Below, in pieces: positions 17,855 to 27,631 of a stretch of 64,000 nucleotides of DNA. The DNA is from Luteibaculum sp964627445. Lineage in GTDB: Bacteria > Bacteroidota > Bacteroidia > Flavobacteriales_D > Luteibaculaceae. Position 1 is the first letter of the stretch. The number at the start of each line of letters is the position of its first letter. The notes under the pieces were generated by a model. It was not told the origin of the DNA and made no database searches. It saw only the letters and a list, made by a program, of their open reading frames with translations. The position numbers and the translations under genes were made by a program. The stretch lies in NCBI GenBank assembly GCA_964627445.1, contig CAZVJF010000002.1, positions 124,001 through 188,000 of the forward strand, read 5' to 3'.

Positions 17855-19573
17855 TTACTGCTCCTCTGAATTACATTTACAGCCTTCTATAAACGGCGTT
17901 ACCGCATTATTTTCCTTGTAAATAAAACTCCTAATTACAGGTTTATCTGCAATATCCCCTTCAAGATCGAGTGCTGTTCTAACAGTAATCCATTCGTCAA
18001 GTCTGGAATGGTCCAGAGTAATTTGCGTGTCCTCCCATCTTAACAAAACTCCGGTATTTTTATCTGTAGCCGTAATTACCAGTTTTAGAGTATCACTTCC
18101 AATATACTTTACACTATTGAGGTACTGTACACATGTTGTATAGGTATGGGGCATTTTGTGACTAATAGTCTCTTTACTTAAAGGTGTATCTCTGCTAACA
18201 CGGTTTGTATATCGCGGAGCTGAATTTACCAGTGAAATTTCTAGATTATAAAACTTAGCCCCATCATAATCGGGATATTTGTAATCACTCCAATCTAAAT
18301 CCCAATGACCGGTGTAAATCTTTTTCCAAGCTTCTTTGGACATCGCATCATAGTGGACTATTCCTGTATTTGCTAAATCAGACGAAACGATGTTTTGCAT
18401 AAAAAAGCCCGTCAACAAGATGAAAATTACAACACGTGGTGCTTTTTTAAAGAACCCGGCTAGTGGAAGCGCTAAAAAAGGGTACAACTCTACAAATGGT
18501 CGGGTTCCGAAACCTCCTCCATACCACCAACACCACCAACTAAACGTGATATACGCAAAGAGTGCAAAAACTAGTAGCAAGGAAACATGATAGTACTTCC
18601 ACTTATACCAAGACATTGCTGCACCCAAAAAAGCTAGAATGAAAAAAGGACTATATACAAACCACCCTTTTCTCCACGAAAACAGTCCTTTCAAAATCTT
18701 AGGATCACTCCAGTAAAAACCCTCTTCACCGTAAGTGTATGTTATCCAACTACCCGTAGTGATCTTCCAATACAGCAGTTGTGGAAATATCACCAAAAAA
18801 GCAGTTAAGACAAATAGAACAATGTCTACAGCAGAAAGGCTCAATCGTTTAGATATGAACCTCAAATTAAATTTATATCGAATAAGATCCGTAAGGGCAG
18901 GAATAACCAATAAAACAATATTAGTGGGACGAATTAGCACTACTAATCCCGCTACTAACCCCAAAAGTGCAAGTTGTTTTTTCCGGGAATATGCGTGCTT
19001 ATAATACCACAGCCATATAAAAGCTGCTGTCAAAAAAAAGGAATACACATGAGACATCCCCGGTGCAATGTGTACGTAGTAGAATAGATTCGAACACAAG
19101 TAGACGGACAATGCAACCCCGATGGAAATCCAACGAGAAAACCATTGTTGTAATAACTTTTGAATGAGTACTAATCCAAATAGTAAGTAAAAAATAGCAG
19201 CAAAAGCTATAATAAAATGGTACTGCACTTCATAGCCATGCGGAGTATGATCTGTAAACATTATTTCACCCCCATACAGTGCAAGGAAAAATGGTGCCCA
19301 CATCATTGCACAGCCCGAAGTCATCCGTAAGTACTTGTGCCCTAACTCATCCTCAGAGACCCAAATTGAAGTGCCTGTTTTATACCCAAAACTTATGCTC
19401 AGGTCCTGGTGGATAAACACCGCTGGCAAGTAGGAATAATAGGAGGTTGTATCGTTAATTATAATCTCCTTATTCTTCCACTTGTTGAAGTACGTAGAGC
19501 AAGAAAAAGTGAAAATGGCAACGCATATCCAAACTAACTTGGTCATGTTAATTCTTGCTATGCAGGTCCTCAT
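17855..19573 (-). CDS. Polytopic GT-C-like membrane protein, paralogue 2
   Basis: A 572 aa multi-pass membrane protein related to its downstream neighbour. Shared features are a first-loop AVFIHQDLSIS, the block LFSWRKGWFVYSP, and WCWWYGGGFGTRPFVE. A C-terminal extracytoplasmic domain of about 150 residues follows the last membrane segment, and CKCNSEEQ ends the protein. The family resemblance is to GT-C transferases, inferred from topology rather than from a proven catalytic signature. It starts four bases after the upstream stop. ATG 19546 is an alternative start closer to the first membrane segment. Confidence 0.75.
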   Translation of the reverse strand: MRTCIARINMTKLVWICVAIFTFSCSTYFNKWKNKEIIINDTTSYYSYLPAVFIHQDLSISFGYKTGTSIWVSEDELGHKYLRMTSGCAMMWAPFFLALYGGEIMFTDHTPHGYEVQYHFIIAFAAIFYLLFGLVLIQKLLQQWFSRWISIGVALSVYLCSNLFYYVHIAPGMSHVYSFFLTAAFIWLWYYKHAYSRKKQLALLGLVAGLVVLIRPTNIVLLVIPALTDLIRYKFNLRFISKRLSLSAVDIVLFVLTAFLVIFPQLLYWKITTGSWITYTYGEEGFYWSDPKILKGLFSWRKGWFVYSPFFILAFLGAAMSWYKWKYYHVSLLLVFALFAYITFSWWCWWYGGGFGTRPFVELYPFLALPLAGFFKKAPRVVIFILLTGFFMQNIVSSDLANTGIVHYDAMSKEAWKKIYTGHWDLDWSDYKYPDYDGAKFYNLEISLVNSAPRYTNRVSRDTPLSKETISHKMPHTYTTCVQYLNSVKYIGSDTLKLVITATDKNTGVLLRWEDTQITLDHSRLDEWITVRTALDLEGDIADKPVIRSFIYKENNAVTPFIEGCKCNSEEQ

Positions 19574-19577
19574 AGCA

Positions 19578-21404
19578 TTAGTCTGTAACGTTTATTCCTT
19601 TCGCTTTCAAACCCCACCATCGTACTCCTTCAGTAACCAAATCAATATCTATACGTGCCACATGGTCTGGCAACGCACCTAACACCACCGTTTGCGTAAG
19701 CTGCTTTCCTGCAGGGATGTCCGCATGCAATGTGGCACGTTTGTTATCCCAAGCTATAAGCTTATTATCCGCATCGTAAGTATGGTAGGATAAGTTTACC
19801 TTGATATCTTCTCCCGGCTTCGACAGCATGGGGTGATTTGAATGGTTTTGGATTAAGACGTTTACAAAGCTTGTTCGCCTGTCTATGTGATGATCCAGAA
19901 TATGAAGCTTTACATTCTCCGGAGAAAAATCGGTTTCATAGTTTCTCATACTATCCTGTGAGGTGTTGACCTCGCGATAGGGGTAGTGATCTAGGTGAAA
20001 GTGGGCTACATCAAAACTGGAGGTGGTAAACCAATAGGGTTCCCATGCTGGCCCCAAGAAGTTGCTTGAGCGCTTTTGCAGAACTGGGTCTAGGTTACCT
20101 TGGTAATCCATAAAGAAGCTCTCACTATGAGCGGGACCATCTAGGGCACTTGCCAGAAGAGTTTCAAAGGGAAAAGACCAGGTTGCTCCGACCAGCTCCT
20201 CAGGCACATTGCTTGGATAAAGAATGAACTTGTCTTGCTTGAATTGCTTTCCGTATTCTACCATATTGGTTACATATTGAACACGCTGGGTAAAAAGTCC
20301 TCCTTTGCTCTTAATATTAACCAACGAGGTTATACACAGCAATGCAACCACGGCAAGCACTAGCTTTTTGCTGGTAGTCTTGAGCATCATAAATACTAGT
20401 GGCAAACCAATAAATAAACCATACAGCGACATGTAATTTTCATACATGATAGCGGATTCTCCAGTACCTAAGGTAAGCACTACAACCAATGCGAAACCTA
20501 AGGTGAAAAGCGCAGTAAACCCAGCTAACCAATATGCTCTTTTTGCAAGCATCGCTGTAACAACTACTGCCAGTAAAAAAACGGGCAAAACCAATTCCTT
20601 TAACACAAAGCCTGGTACAAACTGGTCATTTACCAAGTACCCAAACAAGTATTCGGTACTAGGTAAATCCCAAATATTTTTAAGCATCGCTATATACTCC
20701 GAAGATCCGAGGAGCTTTCCCTGCTCATACGTGGATACCGTTAAAAGTTTTATCCGTACCACAAACCAAAGCAGCGTTAGTCCCAACATAAGGGTTGGTT
20801 TTTTATAGTGCTGCAATCCATTCTCCAACCAAAACCAACCAATGAAAAATAAAATGGGAAAAACACTGGCTTGATGGTAGAAAGAAACCCCAATTACCAG
20901 AGCCACACTAACCCAGAACTGGCTGGCCAGCAGCTTCTGCTGCTTGAGCCATCTACCGTAACTACAGCCAAAAATCACGCTTATAGCAAGGGCTTGATAT
21001 AACTCTGCCGTAGCATAATAGAAGGTACTTCTAAAGGTTAAACATAGGGCCAATAGCAGTACCATAACTGCCCGGTTATCCTTATACACGTACCGAATAA
21101 TTAAATAAAACAGATAGTACAGAAGAATAAAAGAGACACTGTAGCTCCACAGGATGGTTTTGACGTCTGCCCCATAATTCGCGAAGATCACAGGAAGAAT
21201 CTGCGAAAACACCGATCCCCATCTACCCAATACCGGATAGAAATCGAGATCATGGATAATGTTGAAAGAGAAGAACGCAGGGTCGTAACACAACATTCTT
21301 TCTTTGTAGAAATACGATGCTAAAACAAACAGCAAAAAGAAAAAGACATTGGCGAAAACATCTAAACCTCTTTGATATGATATTCGGCCAATTTTAACCC
21401 GCAT
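19578..21404 (-). CDS. Polytopic membrane protein of the glycosylation cluster
   Basis: A 608 aa protein with about ten to twelve membrane segments in the first two-thirds and a soluble C-terminal part of about 220 residues. It is not an obvious close relative of the two following paralogues: it lacks the WWYGGGFG motif. The first loop, CYDPAFFSFNIIHDLDFYPV, has acidic residues of the kind GT-C enzymes use. It begins seven bases after the GT2 gene ends, placing it in the same transcript. I infer a role in envelope polysaccharide or protein glycosylation but cannot name the reaction. Confidence 0.7.
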   Translation of the reverse strand: MRVKIGRISYQRGLDVFANVFFFLLFVLASYFYKERMLCYDPAFFSFNIIHDLDFYPVLGRWGSVFSQILPVIFANYGADVKTILWSYSVSFILLYYLFYLIIRYVYKDNRAVMVLLLALCLTFRSTFYYATAELYQALAISVIFGCSYGRWLKQQKLLASQFWVSVALVIGVSFYHQASVFPILFFIGWFWLENGLQHYKKPTLMLGLTLLWFVVRIKLLTVSTYEQGKLLGSSEYIAMLKNIWDLPSTEYLFGYLVNDQFVPGFVLKELVLPVFLLAVVVTAMLAKRAYWLAGFTALFTLGFALVVVLTLGTGESAIMYENYMSLYGLFIGLPLVFMMLKTTSKKLVLAVVALLCITSLVNIKSKGGLFTQRVQYVTNMVEYGKQFKQDKFILYPSNVPEELVGATWSFPFETLLASALDGPAHSESFFMDYQGNLDPVLQKRSSNFLGPAWEPYWFTTSSFDVAHFHLDHYPYREVNTSQDSMRNYETDFSPENVKLHILDHHIDRRTSFVNVLIQNHSNHPMLSKPGEDIKVNLSYHTYDADNKLIAWDNKRATLHADIPAGKQLTQTVVLGALPDHVARIDIDLVTEGVRWWGLKAKGINVTD

Positions 21405-21411
21405 TTCTTAA

Positions 21412-22140
21412 CTACTTCGCTTTAAAAAAGCCGTACTTCAGAATGCAATAAATAGCCCTAAACCCATCCTTAGCGCCTATTTTCTTGCCGTCTTCGTAGG
21501 TTCTTCCGTAGTACGAGATCCCCACCTCATATATGCGAATGCGGGGTATGCGAGAGATTTTGGCCGTTACCTCGGGCTCAAAGCCAAAGCGGTTTTCTTT
21601 AAGGCTTAACCCTTTAATTATATCCGACTGGAACAGCTTGTAGCACGTTTCCATGTCAGTAAGGTTAAGGTTGGTAAACATGTTGCTTAAAAAAGTGAGA
21701 AACTTGTTCCCAATAGAGTGCCAAAAGAATAAGATACGGTGAGGGTTTCCACCCATAAATCGCGATCCATAAACCACATCAGCATTGCCTTCTACGATAG
21801 GCTTAAGTAATAGATTGTATTCGCGTGGATCGTATTCTAAGTCCGCATCTTGGATGATTAAATACTGGCCTGTTGCCTCCTTAATCCCTCTATGCAGCGC
21901 TGCACCTTTCCCCATGTTTTTGGGTTGTGCATAATACTGGATGTCCATATCCGCGTTTTCAGATATGTACTTCTTCACAGCTTCTTCGGTGTTGTCTTTA
22001 GAAGCATCATTAACAATGACCAACTCCTTTTCAATACCATTTAGCAATTCCACCTCCTTAATCCGGTTAAGGATAAGGTGGATGGTTTTCCCTTCGTTGT
22101 ACGCGGGAATAACAATGGATAACTTTTTAAAATCCTGCAC
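21412..22140 (-). CDS. Family 2 glycosyltransferase, polyprenyl-phosphate sugar synthase type
   Basis: A 242 aa GT-A enzyme of family 2, resembling dolichyl-phosphate mannose synthase. It would attach a nucleotide sugar to a polyprenyl phosphate on the cytoplasmic face. Motifs: SIVIPAYNEGKTI at the start, VNDASKDNT, and the DxD metal site in IIQDADLEYDP, followed by VVYGSRFMGG and a METCYKLF acceptor-region motif. It has no C-terminal membrane anchor. The start is GTG at 22140, four bases after the scoB stop. Lying directly upstream of three GT-C-like proteins, it plausibly makes their lipid-linked sugar donor. Confidence 0.88.
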   Translation of the reverse strand: MQDFKKLSIVIPAYNEGKTIHLILNRIKEVELLNGIEKELVIVNDASKDNTEEAVKKYISENADMDIQYYAQPKNMGKGAALHRGIKEATGQYLIIQDADLEYDPREYNLLLKPIVEGNADVVYGSRFMGGNPHRILFFWHSIGNKFLTFLSNMFTNLNLTDMETCYKLFQSDIIKGLSLKENRFGFEPEVTAKISRIPRIRIYEVGISYYGRTYEDGKKIGAKDGFRAIYCILKYGFFKAK

Positions 22141-22144
22141 ACCG

Positions 22145-22807
22145 CTAGTTTAATACCATTTCCTTAACATCATCGGCTACTACCAGCTTACCTGCTGTGG
22201 CCTTTTTCACCTCTTCTACGGTTACGCCTGGCGCTGTTTCGCGCAAAATAAAGCCCTTGCCTGGCTCTATATCTAGTACCGCCAAGTTGGTTACTACGCG
22301 TTTGATACAGCCTACTCCGGTTAACGGTAAGGTACACTCTGGCAACAACTTAGAAACACCCGCTTTGTTGGTGTGCATCATGGCAACGATAATGTTCTCT
22401 GCAGAAGCCACCAGGTCCATGGCGCCTCCCATACCTTTTACCATTTTACCTGGAATTTTCCAGTTGGCAATGTCTCCGTTTTCAGATACCTCCATAGCGC
22501 CTAGCACCGTGAGCTGCACGTGTTGGCCGCGTATCATGGCAAAAGAGGTGGCAGAATCGAAAAATACCGCGCCTGGTTTGGCCGTAATGGTTTGTTTGCC
22601 CGCGTTGATAAGGTCGGCATCTACTTCAGCCTCGGTAGGAAAGCGCCCCATACCCAAAATGCCATTTTCGCTTTGGAATTCCACGCTAATATCATCGGGC
22701 ACAAAATTGGCTACCAAGGTAGGAATACCTATACCCAGGTTTACATAATACCCATCTTCTAACTCTTGCGCTATACGCTGCGCTATGCCGTTTTTATCTA
22801 ATGCCAT
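22145..22807 (-). CDS. scoB: 3-oxoacid CoA-transferase subunit B
   Basis: A 220 aa beta subunit of succinyl-CoA:3-ketoacid (or acetate) CoA-transferase, which activates acetoacetate in ketone-body or leucine catabolism. The family signature containing the catalytic glutamate is seen as SENGILGMG, and GGAMDLV follows later. It lies 101 bases downstream of subunit A on the same strand; the two act as a heteromer. Length is typical for the separate bacterial B subunit. Confidence 0.92.
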   Translation of the reverse strand: MALDKNGIAQRIAQELEDGYYVNLGIGIPTLVANFVPDDISVEFQSENGILGMGRFPTEAEVDADLINAGKQTITAKPGAVFFDSATSFAMIRGQHVQLTVLGAMEVSENGDIANWKIPGKMVKGMGGAMDLVASAENIIVAMMHTNKAGVSKLLPECTLPLTGVGCIKRVVTNLAVLDIEPGKGFILRETAPGVTVEEVKKATAGKLVVADDVKEMVLN

Positions 22808-22908
22808 GGTAGTTATAAAATGATTAATGTTCTAATTATTCAATTGCTGGGACATTCGAAGACTAATGGCTGTTTATATCATAAACCCATTAGCTAATCA
22901 CGTAATTA

Positions 22909-23607
22909 TTAGCTCCTTACCGTTCGCTGTTCGATGCGTTTCTCAAACTTCGCTCCCTGAAAAATGCGTTGCACAAAAATTCCAGGTACGTGAATCTCAT
23001 TGGGATCGAGCTCGCCAATGGGCACCAACTCCTCTACTTCGGCCACGGTTATTTTTCCGGCCATAGCCATAGCTTCATTAAAGTTGCGCGCAGTAGCTTT
23101 AAAGATAAGGTTGCCCGCTTCATCGCCTTTCCAGGCCTTTACCAAAGCAAAATCGGGTTCAAAAGCACGTTCCATCACGTACATTTTTCCGTTAAACTCG
23201 CGGGTTTCTTTTCCTTCTGCCACCTCGGTACCATAACCTGCGGGTGTATAAAAGGCAGGTATCCCTGCTCCGGTGGCTCTACAGCGCTCTGCCAGCGTTC
23301 CTTGCGGTATTAGCTCTACTTCTAATTCACCTGAAAGCATCTGGCGCTCAAACTCCGCATTCTCCCCTACATAAGAGGATATCATCTTTTTAATTTGCTT
23401 TTTCTGAAGCAGTAACCCCAGGCCGAAATCATCGACTCCCGCATTGTTAGAGATACAAGTAAGGCCTTTTACGTTACGCTTTACCATCTCTTCTATGCTG
23501 TTTTCGGGAATGCCGCATAAACCAAATCCACCCACCATTAGGGTCATATTATCGGTTAATCCCTCCAGTGCTTCAGCTGGTCCGGCTACCTTTTTATTTA
23601 TTGCCAT
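22909..23607 (-). CDS. scoA: 3-oxoacid CoA-transferase subunit A
   Basis: A 232 aa alpha subunit of the CoA-transferase. The signature is MVGGFGLCGIPEN near residue 25, followed by SNNAGVDDFGLG. It forms the active enzyme with the B subunit encoded next. The gene starts two bases after the stop of the PBP1A gene, so these metabolic genes ride in the same transcript as cell-envelope genes. Gene symbols scoA/atoD/pcaI are used for this family; the exact acyl specificity cannot be read from sequence. Confidence 0.92.
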   Translation of the reverse strand: MAINKKVAGPAEALEGLTDNMTLMVGGFGLCGIPENSIEEMVKRNVKGLTCISNNAGVDDFGLGLLLQKKQIKKMISSYVGENAEFERQMLSGELEVELIPQGTLAERCRATGAGIPAFYTPAGYGTEVAEGKETREFNGKMYVMERAFEPDFALVKAWKGDEAGNLIFKATARNFNEAMAMAGKITVAEVEELVPIGELDPNEIHVPGIFVQRIFQGAKFEKRIEQRTVRS

Positions 23608-23609
23608 GT

Positions 23610-25964
23610 CTAATTAAAATTGGGTGTTGTATCGTCAAAGTTTAAATCGTTGCGAACCTCGCCACAATCTAAAGAAAATCCAATATCTGCTTGGGGTGCT
23701 TCAAAATCTTCGGTGCTTATTTGGATGTCGTTATCGCGGTAAACCCGGTTCATGTAGTAACCAAAGATGGGCAGTGCCATATTGGCTCCCTGGCCATAGC
23801 GTGTAGAGCGAAAACGAATGGATCGTTCCTCGCCTCCGACCCAAACACCGGTTACCAGATCTGGAGTCAATCCAATAAACCAACCATCGGAATTGCTCTG
23901 TGTAGTTCCGGTTTTTCCAGCAATGGGATAGCTAATGTTACCGTAGGGCAAATCGCGTCTTAAGCGTGCCCCAGAACCAAAGTTTACTACAGCCTTCAGC
24001 ATATCTAGCATTACATAGGCGGTCCGCTCATCCAGTGCTTCATTGGCTTCGGGTGTAGCATCGTAAATAGGATTGCCGTTCTTGTCTTCAATCCGGGTAA
24101 TAAAGATGGGTTTTAAGTGAACCCCCTTATTGGCAAAAGCAGCGTTAGCAGCGGTAATTTCCATAAGGTTGACATCGGCCACACCCAAGCAAAGCGAAGG
24201 CACTGGGTCTAAAAAAGTGGTGATACCTAGGTCCTTTGCCAGTTGTGCCACCGACTCCGGCCCGTATTTCTTCATAACCCAAGCCGTAATATTGTTCATG
24301 GACTTGGCCAAACCTTCTTTTAGCGTAACCATACCGCCATATTCGCCACTAGAGTTTTTCGGGCAATAGCGCGGTTGCCCCGGAGGCATGTCAAAGCATG
24401 TTAGGGTATTAGGAACCTGCAAGCACGGGTTTAGTCCCTCGCGAATACCCGTGGCATAAACAAAGGGCTTAAAGGTAGACCCAACCTGGTTTTTACCCTG
24501 CTTTACGTGGTCGAACTTAAAGTGGCGGTAGTCCGTTCCTCCAACCCAAGCTTTAACAAAGCCTGTTTTAGGATCTAATGAAATCATCCCAGCACGGAGA
24601 AAGGCTTTGTAGTACTTAATGGAATCTAGCGGACTCATTACCGTATCGATATCTCCCGAATAGCTAAACACGCGCATGGGAACCGGTTGGTCAAATATCA
24701 CCGGGATGCTGTCTTCCTTAAACTGCTCAATTTCTCTATCGGTTGGATTACAACCCTCGCAATGGATAAAGCTGTTGAGCTCGGCCCGAAAGCGATCTGA
24801 TCTTCGGATGCTTTGGTACAGCAAACGGTCTACCGCCTCGTCATCGATGCGCCAATCGTAGGCTATGCGTTCTTCATTCCAGCGCTTTCTGCCCTCCAAA
24901 TCTTTGTAAAACTGGGGCTGCAAGTCTTTGCTCAAATGCTCGCGCACCGCAAACTCTGCATACTCCTGTAAACGGGAGTCTATGGTGGTGTACACCTTTA
25001 ATCCATCCTCATAAATATTAAAAGGCTCGCCCTCGTTATTGGTGCGGATGTATGCCCCCGATCGTTCGTCCTTCTCGGAAAGAATTTTTTTAAGCTCTTG
25101 GCGTAACACTTCACGGAAATAAGGTGCCAAGCCCTCAATATGACTTACGCGCGTAGGTTTAAGGCCCAAAGGCATTTGCTTTAAAGAATCGAGTTCGGCT
25201 TCGCTGATAAGCTCGTTACGTCTCATTTGCGCAAATACCACGTTGCGTCTTTCCTGGGTTAAATCGGGTCTGCGAAACGGGTTGTACAGCGCTGGGTTTT
25301 TCGCCATGCCTACTAGCATAGCAGCTTCATGCAACGCTAAAGAATCGGTAGTAGTAGAAAAGTAAATGTTGGATGCCGATTTGATGCCCACCGCATTGTT
25401 AATGAAATCGAAGCGATTGAGGTACATGCTTATGATTTCCTCTTTGGTATACCTGCGCTCTAGTTTTACGGCAATAATCCACTCGCGAAACTTTTGGCTT
25501 ACGCGCTTCCACTTAGAACGCGGCACATCGGTAAACAACATCTTTGCCAATTGCTGACTGATGGTACTTCCACCTCCCGAACTGGTATTTCCTGTGAGCA
25601 CCCCCTTTGCCACGCGCAGTAGGGCAATAAAATCGATACCGGCATGGTCGAAGTAACGCTCGTCTTCGGTTGCCACTAAGGCCTTAGTAAGGTGTGGCGA
25701 CAACTCCTTATAGTTAACATTAACCCGATTTTCGGTGTAGTACTGGCCTATGGTTTTTCCATCGCTAGAAAACACCTCCGTAGCTAAATTGCTTTTGGGG
25801 TTTTCGAGCTCCAAAATGGTGGGCAAATCGCTAAAGGCCGCCCCCAAGAGAAGGAGACCTGCAACAATTAAGGGTAACATTACCAAGCCCCAAAACACCA
25901 AAATAGGTTTAGAAAAGTAGCGCCACCCCTTCTTCTGGGGCTGTTGTGGTTTGGTTTTAGCCAT
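23610..25964 (-). CDS. mrcA: Penicillin-binding protein 1A, bifunctional
   Basis: A 784 aa class A PBP that polymerises and cross-links peptidoglycan at the inner membrane. After a basic cytoplasmic tail and one membrane segment (~residues 20-45), the GT51 domain shows ATEDERYFDHAGID (catalytic Glu) and GGSTISQQLAKMLF. The transpeptidase domain has the active-site serine in VGSTFKPFVYATG, then SMNN, and KTGTTQS as the third motif. Length is normal. The start overlaps the end of gldH by eight bases, so the two are translationally coupled. Confidence 0.94.
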   Translation of the reverse strand: MAKTKPQQPQKKGWRYFSKPILVFWGLVMLPLIVAGLLLLGAAFSDLPTILELENPKSNLATEVFSSDGKTIGQYYTENRVNVNYKELSPHLTKALVATEDERYFDHAGIDFIALLRVAKGVLTGNTSSGGGSTISQQLAKMLFTDVPRSKWKRVSQKFREWIIAVKLERRYTKEEIISMYLNRFDFINNAVGIKSASNIYFSTTTDSLALHEAAMLVGMAKNPALYNPFRRPDLTQERRNVVFAQMRRNELISEAELDSLKQMPLGLKPTRVSHIEGLAPYFREVLRQELKKILSEKDERSGAYIRTNNEGEPFNIYEDGLKVYTTIDSRLQEYAEFAVREHLSKDLQPQFYKDLEGRKRWNEERIAYDWRIDDEAVDRLLYQSIRRSDRFRAELNSFIHCEGCNPTDREIEQFKEDSIPVIFDQPVPMRVFSYSGDIDTVMSPLDSIKYYKAFLRAGMISLDPKTGFVKAWVGGTDYRHFKFDHVKQGKNQVGSTFKPFVYATGIREGLNPCLQVPNTLTCFDMPPGQPRYCPKNSSGEYGGMVTLKEGLAKSMNNITAWVMKKYGPESVAQLAKDLGITTFLDPVPSLCLGVADVNLMEITAANAAFANKGVHLKPIFITRIEDKNGNPIYDATPEANEALDERTAYVMLDMLKAVVNFGSGARLRRDLPYGNISYPIAGKTGTTQSNSDGWFIGLTPDLVTGVWVGGEERSIRFRSTRYGQGANMALPIFGYYMNRVYRDNDIQISTEDFEAPQADIGFSLDCGEVRNDLNFDDTTPNFN

Positions 25965-26427
25965 GGGTTTCTACCTCCTCGATTATCAATCCGAAATTGG
26001 TTAATTCTTCCAAAGCGCTGTCGCGCATGGCGTGGGTAAACTTAAACTGATAGGTTCCTGTTGCGGGAAATTTGGCCTTGGGCTTAAACAAGAATTTGTT
26101 GCTCACCTCGGCACCAAAGCTATTGCCTGTCCATCGTCCATTGGGATATGCCAGCATACACTGGAGTGTATCTAAACTTGCTATGTTGCCAGGCCCACGA
26201 CCTTCCAAAAACAGCAACAAGTTGCTGTAGGAGTAATCCTTGGTGTTTTTTATGGCAACAAAAAGGTTGTACTGTTTGGAGGTATCCGTAACGTCCACTT
26301 CAAACTGCAAGGAGTCTGTAAAATTCCATCCTTGGGGCGATACCTGACGCACCTCTGAATACAAAACTGGCTTGCCACAAGCAAACATCCCTAGGGCAAG
26401 CAGAAACACACTAATTCTTGTTACCAC
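25957..26427 (-). CDS. gldH: Gliding motility lipoprotein GldH
   Basis: An envelope lipoprotein required for gliding and T9SS function in Flavobacterium. The open frame extends to an ATG at 26517, but that part lies inside the ricT coding end and is highly charged. The GTG at 26427 gives a compact lipoprotein signal (RISVFLLALGMFAC) and is preferred. The mature part holds the GldH-like core: SDL-type strands, NLFVAIKNTKDYSYSNLLLF, and a C-terminal ending in GLIIEEVE. The start overlaps ricT by 17 bases and the end overlaps PBP1A by eight. The ricT-gldH-PBP1A order is, to my knowledge, frequent in Flavobacteriia. Confidence 0.85.
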   Translation of the reverse strand: MVTRISVFLLALGMFACGKPVLYSEVRQVSPQGWNFTDSLQFEVDVTDTSKQYNLFVAIKNTKDYSYSNLLLFLEGRGPGNIASLDTLQCMLAYPNGRWTGNSFGAEVSNKFLFKPKAKFPATGTYQFKFTHAMRDSALEELTNFGLIIEEVETHG

Positions 26428-27625
26428 TACCCGTTTTCTTAAAGTTTCTTTTTCTACCCCCGCTTTTCCCCTGTTTACTACCAGGCTTGCGTTTACGTTG
26501 GTTGCGGCCTTTGCCACGTTTATTCTTGTTGTCGAAGCGCGTTACGCTCTCCGTGCCCATAGCATCTTCAAACTCTACCTTCTTGGCCACAGGTTCTGGA
26601 GCAACAAACTCAAAGCTCTTCAGATCTTCTGGTTTTTCGCCATTTTTATTTTGGGCCACAATTTCCTTTACACGCTCCAGCGGTATGGGGATTGGGTCTC
26701 CTGTTTTACCCTCCTCCAAATACGAATACCACACGAGCTTTTTAAAGATGTCGGTTTTAAAATGAACCGCCACACCCTTCTTGGTCTTAAGCTTTACATC
26801 GCTTTTTGGAAACTCGCGTATGGCCTCCACGTACATATCTAGCTCGTAGTTGAGGCAGCATTTCAGTTTACCACACTGGCCAGCTAGTTTTTGCGGATTT
26901 AGCGAAAGTTGCTGGTAACGAGCCGCACTGGTAGATACCGTTCTAAAATCGGTAAGCCAGGTAGTGCAGCACAACTCGCGGCCACAAGAACCAATACCAC
27001 CTACGCGCGCTGCTTCTTGCCGCGAACCAATCTGGCGCATTTCCACCCGCAGTGAAAATTCCTCAGCCAAACGCTTAATGAGTTCGCGAAAATCTACGCG
27101 ATCGTCTGCCGTGTAATAAAAGGTAGCTTTCGTTTTATCGCCCTGGTATTCTACATCGGAGATTTTCATGCTGAGCCCCAATTCCTTGGCAATTTCGCGC
27201 GACCGGAGCATGGTACTATCCTCTTGTTTGCGAGCTTCGTGGCACAGGTCTATTTCCTCCTGATTGGCCTTGCGCAGTATCTTTTTCAGCTCGTAGTTGT
27301 CGGTTTTTTCTCCCTTTTTCTGCATTTGGATGCGAACGAGCTCACCGGTAAGTGAAACCAGCCCCACATCATAGCCAGGAGCGCCTTCCACCACAACTAC
27401 ATCACCCACCATAAAGTTGAAATTCTTGGTGTTGCGGAAAAAGGCCTTTCGGGTGCCCTTAAAGCGCACCTCAACAATATCAAACTTGGGTTTATCTCCT
27501 GGCAAGCGCACATCGGCCAACCAATCGAAAACATCTAAATTATTGCAACCGTAGGTACCACAATTTCCATTGCTCTTACAACCTGCTGGGGTTCCTCCCC
27601 CATTGCTGCAATTACTGCATCCCAT
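26411..27625 (-). CDS. ricT: PSP1-domain protein RicT (YaaT-like)
   Basis: A 404 aa cytoplasmic protein with the PSP1 domain. In Bacillus, RicT acts with RicA and RicF as an Fe-S-containing RNA-processing regulator; the role in Bacteroidota is not settled. The diagnostic Cys cluster is GSCGRELCCTTWL followed by QCGKLKCCLNYE around residues 210-255. An extra Cys-rich N-terminus (MGCSNCSNGGG and onward) may bind additional metal. The C-terminal ~40 residues are an Arg/Lys/Gly-rich tail, likely RNA-binding. It begins six bases after holB. Confidence 0.88.
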   Translation of the reverse strand: MGCSNCSNGGGTPAGCKSNGNCGTYGCNNLDVFDWLADVRLPGDKPKFDIVEVRFKGTRKAFFRNTKNFNFMVGDVVVVEGAPGYDVGLVSLTGELVRIQMQKKGEKTDNYELKKILRKANQEEIDLCHEARKQEDSTMLRSREIAKELGLSMKISDVEYQGDKTKATFYYTADDRVDFRELIKRLAEEFSLRVEMRQIGSRQEAARVGGIGSCGRELCCTTWLTDFRTVSTSAARYQQLSLNPQKLAGQCGKLKCCLNYELDMYVEAIREFPKSDVKLKTKKGVAVHFKTDIFKKLVWYSYLEEGKTGDPIPIPLERVKEIVAQNKNGEKPEDLKSFEFVAPEPVAKKVEFEDAMGTESVTRFDNKNKRGKGRNQRKRKPGSKQGKSGGRKRNFKKTGSGNKN

Positions 27626-27631
27626 ATATTT

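Noticed and set aside
26430..26517. N-terminal extension of gldH to ATG 26517
   Set aside because: This part overlaps the basic tail of ricT and would place about 30 charged residues before the lipoprotein signal.
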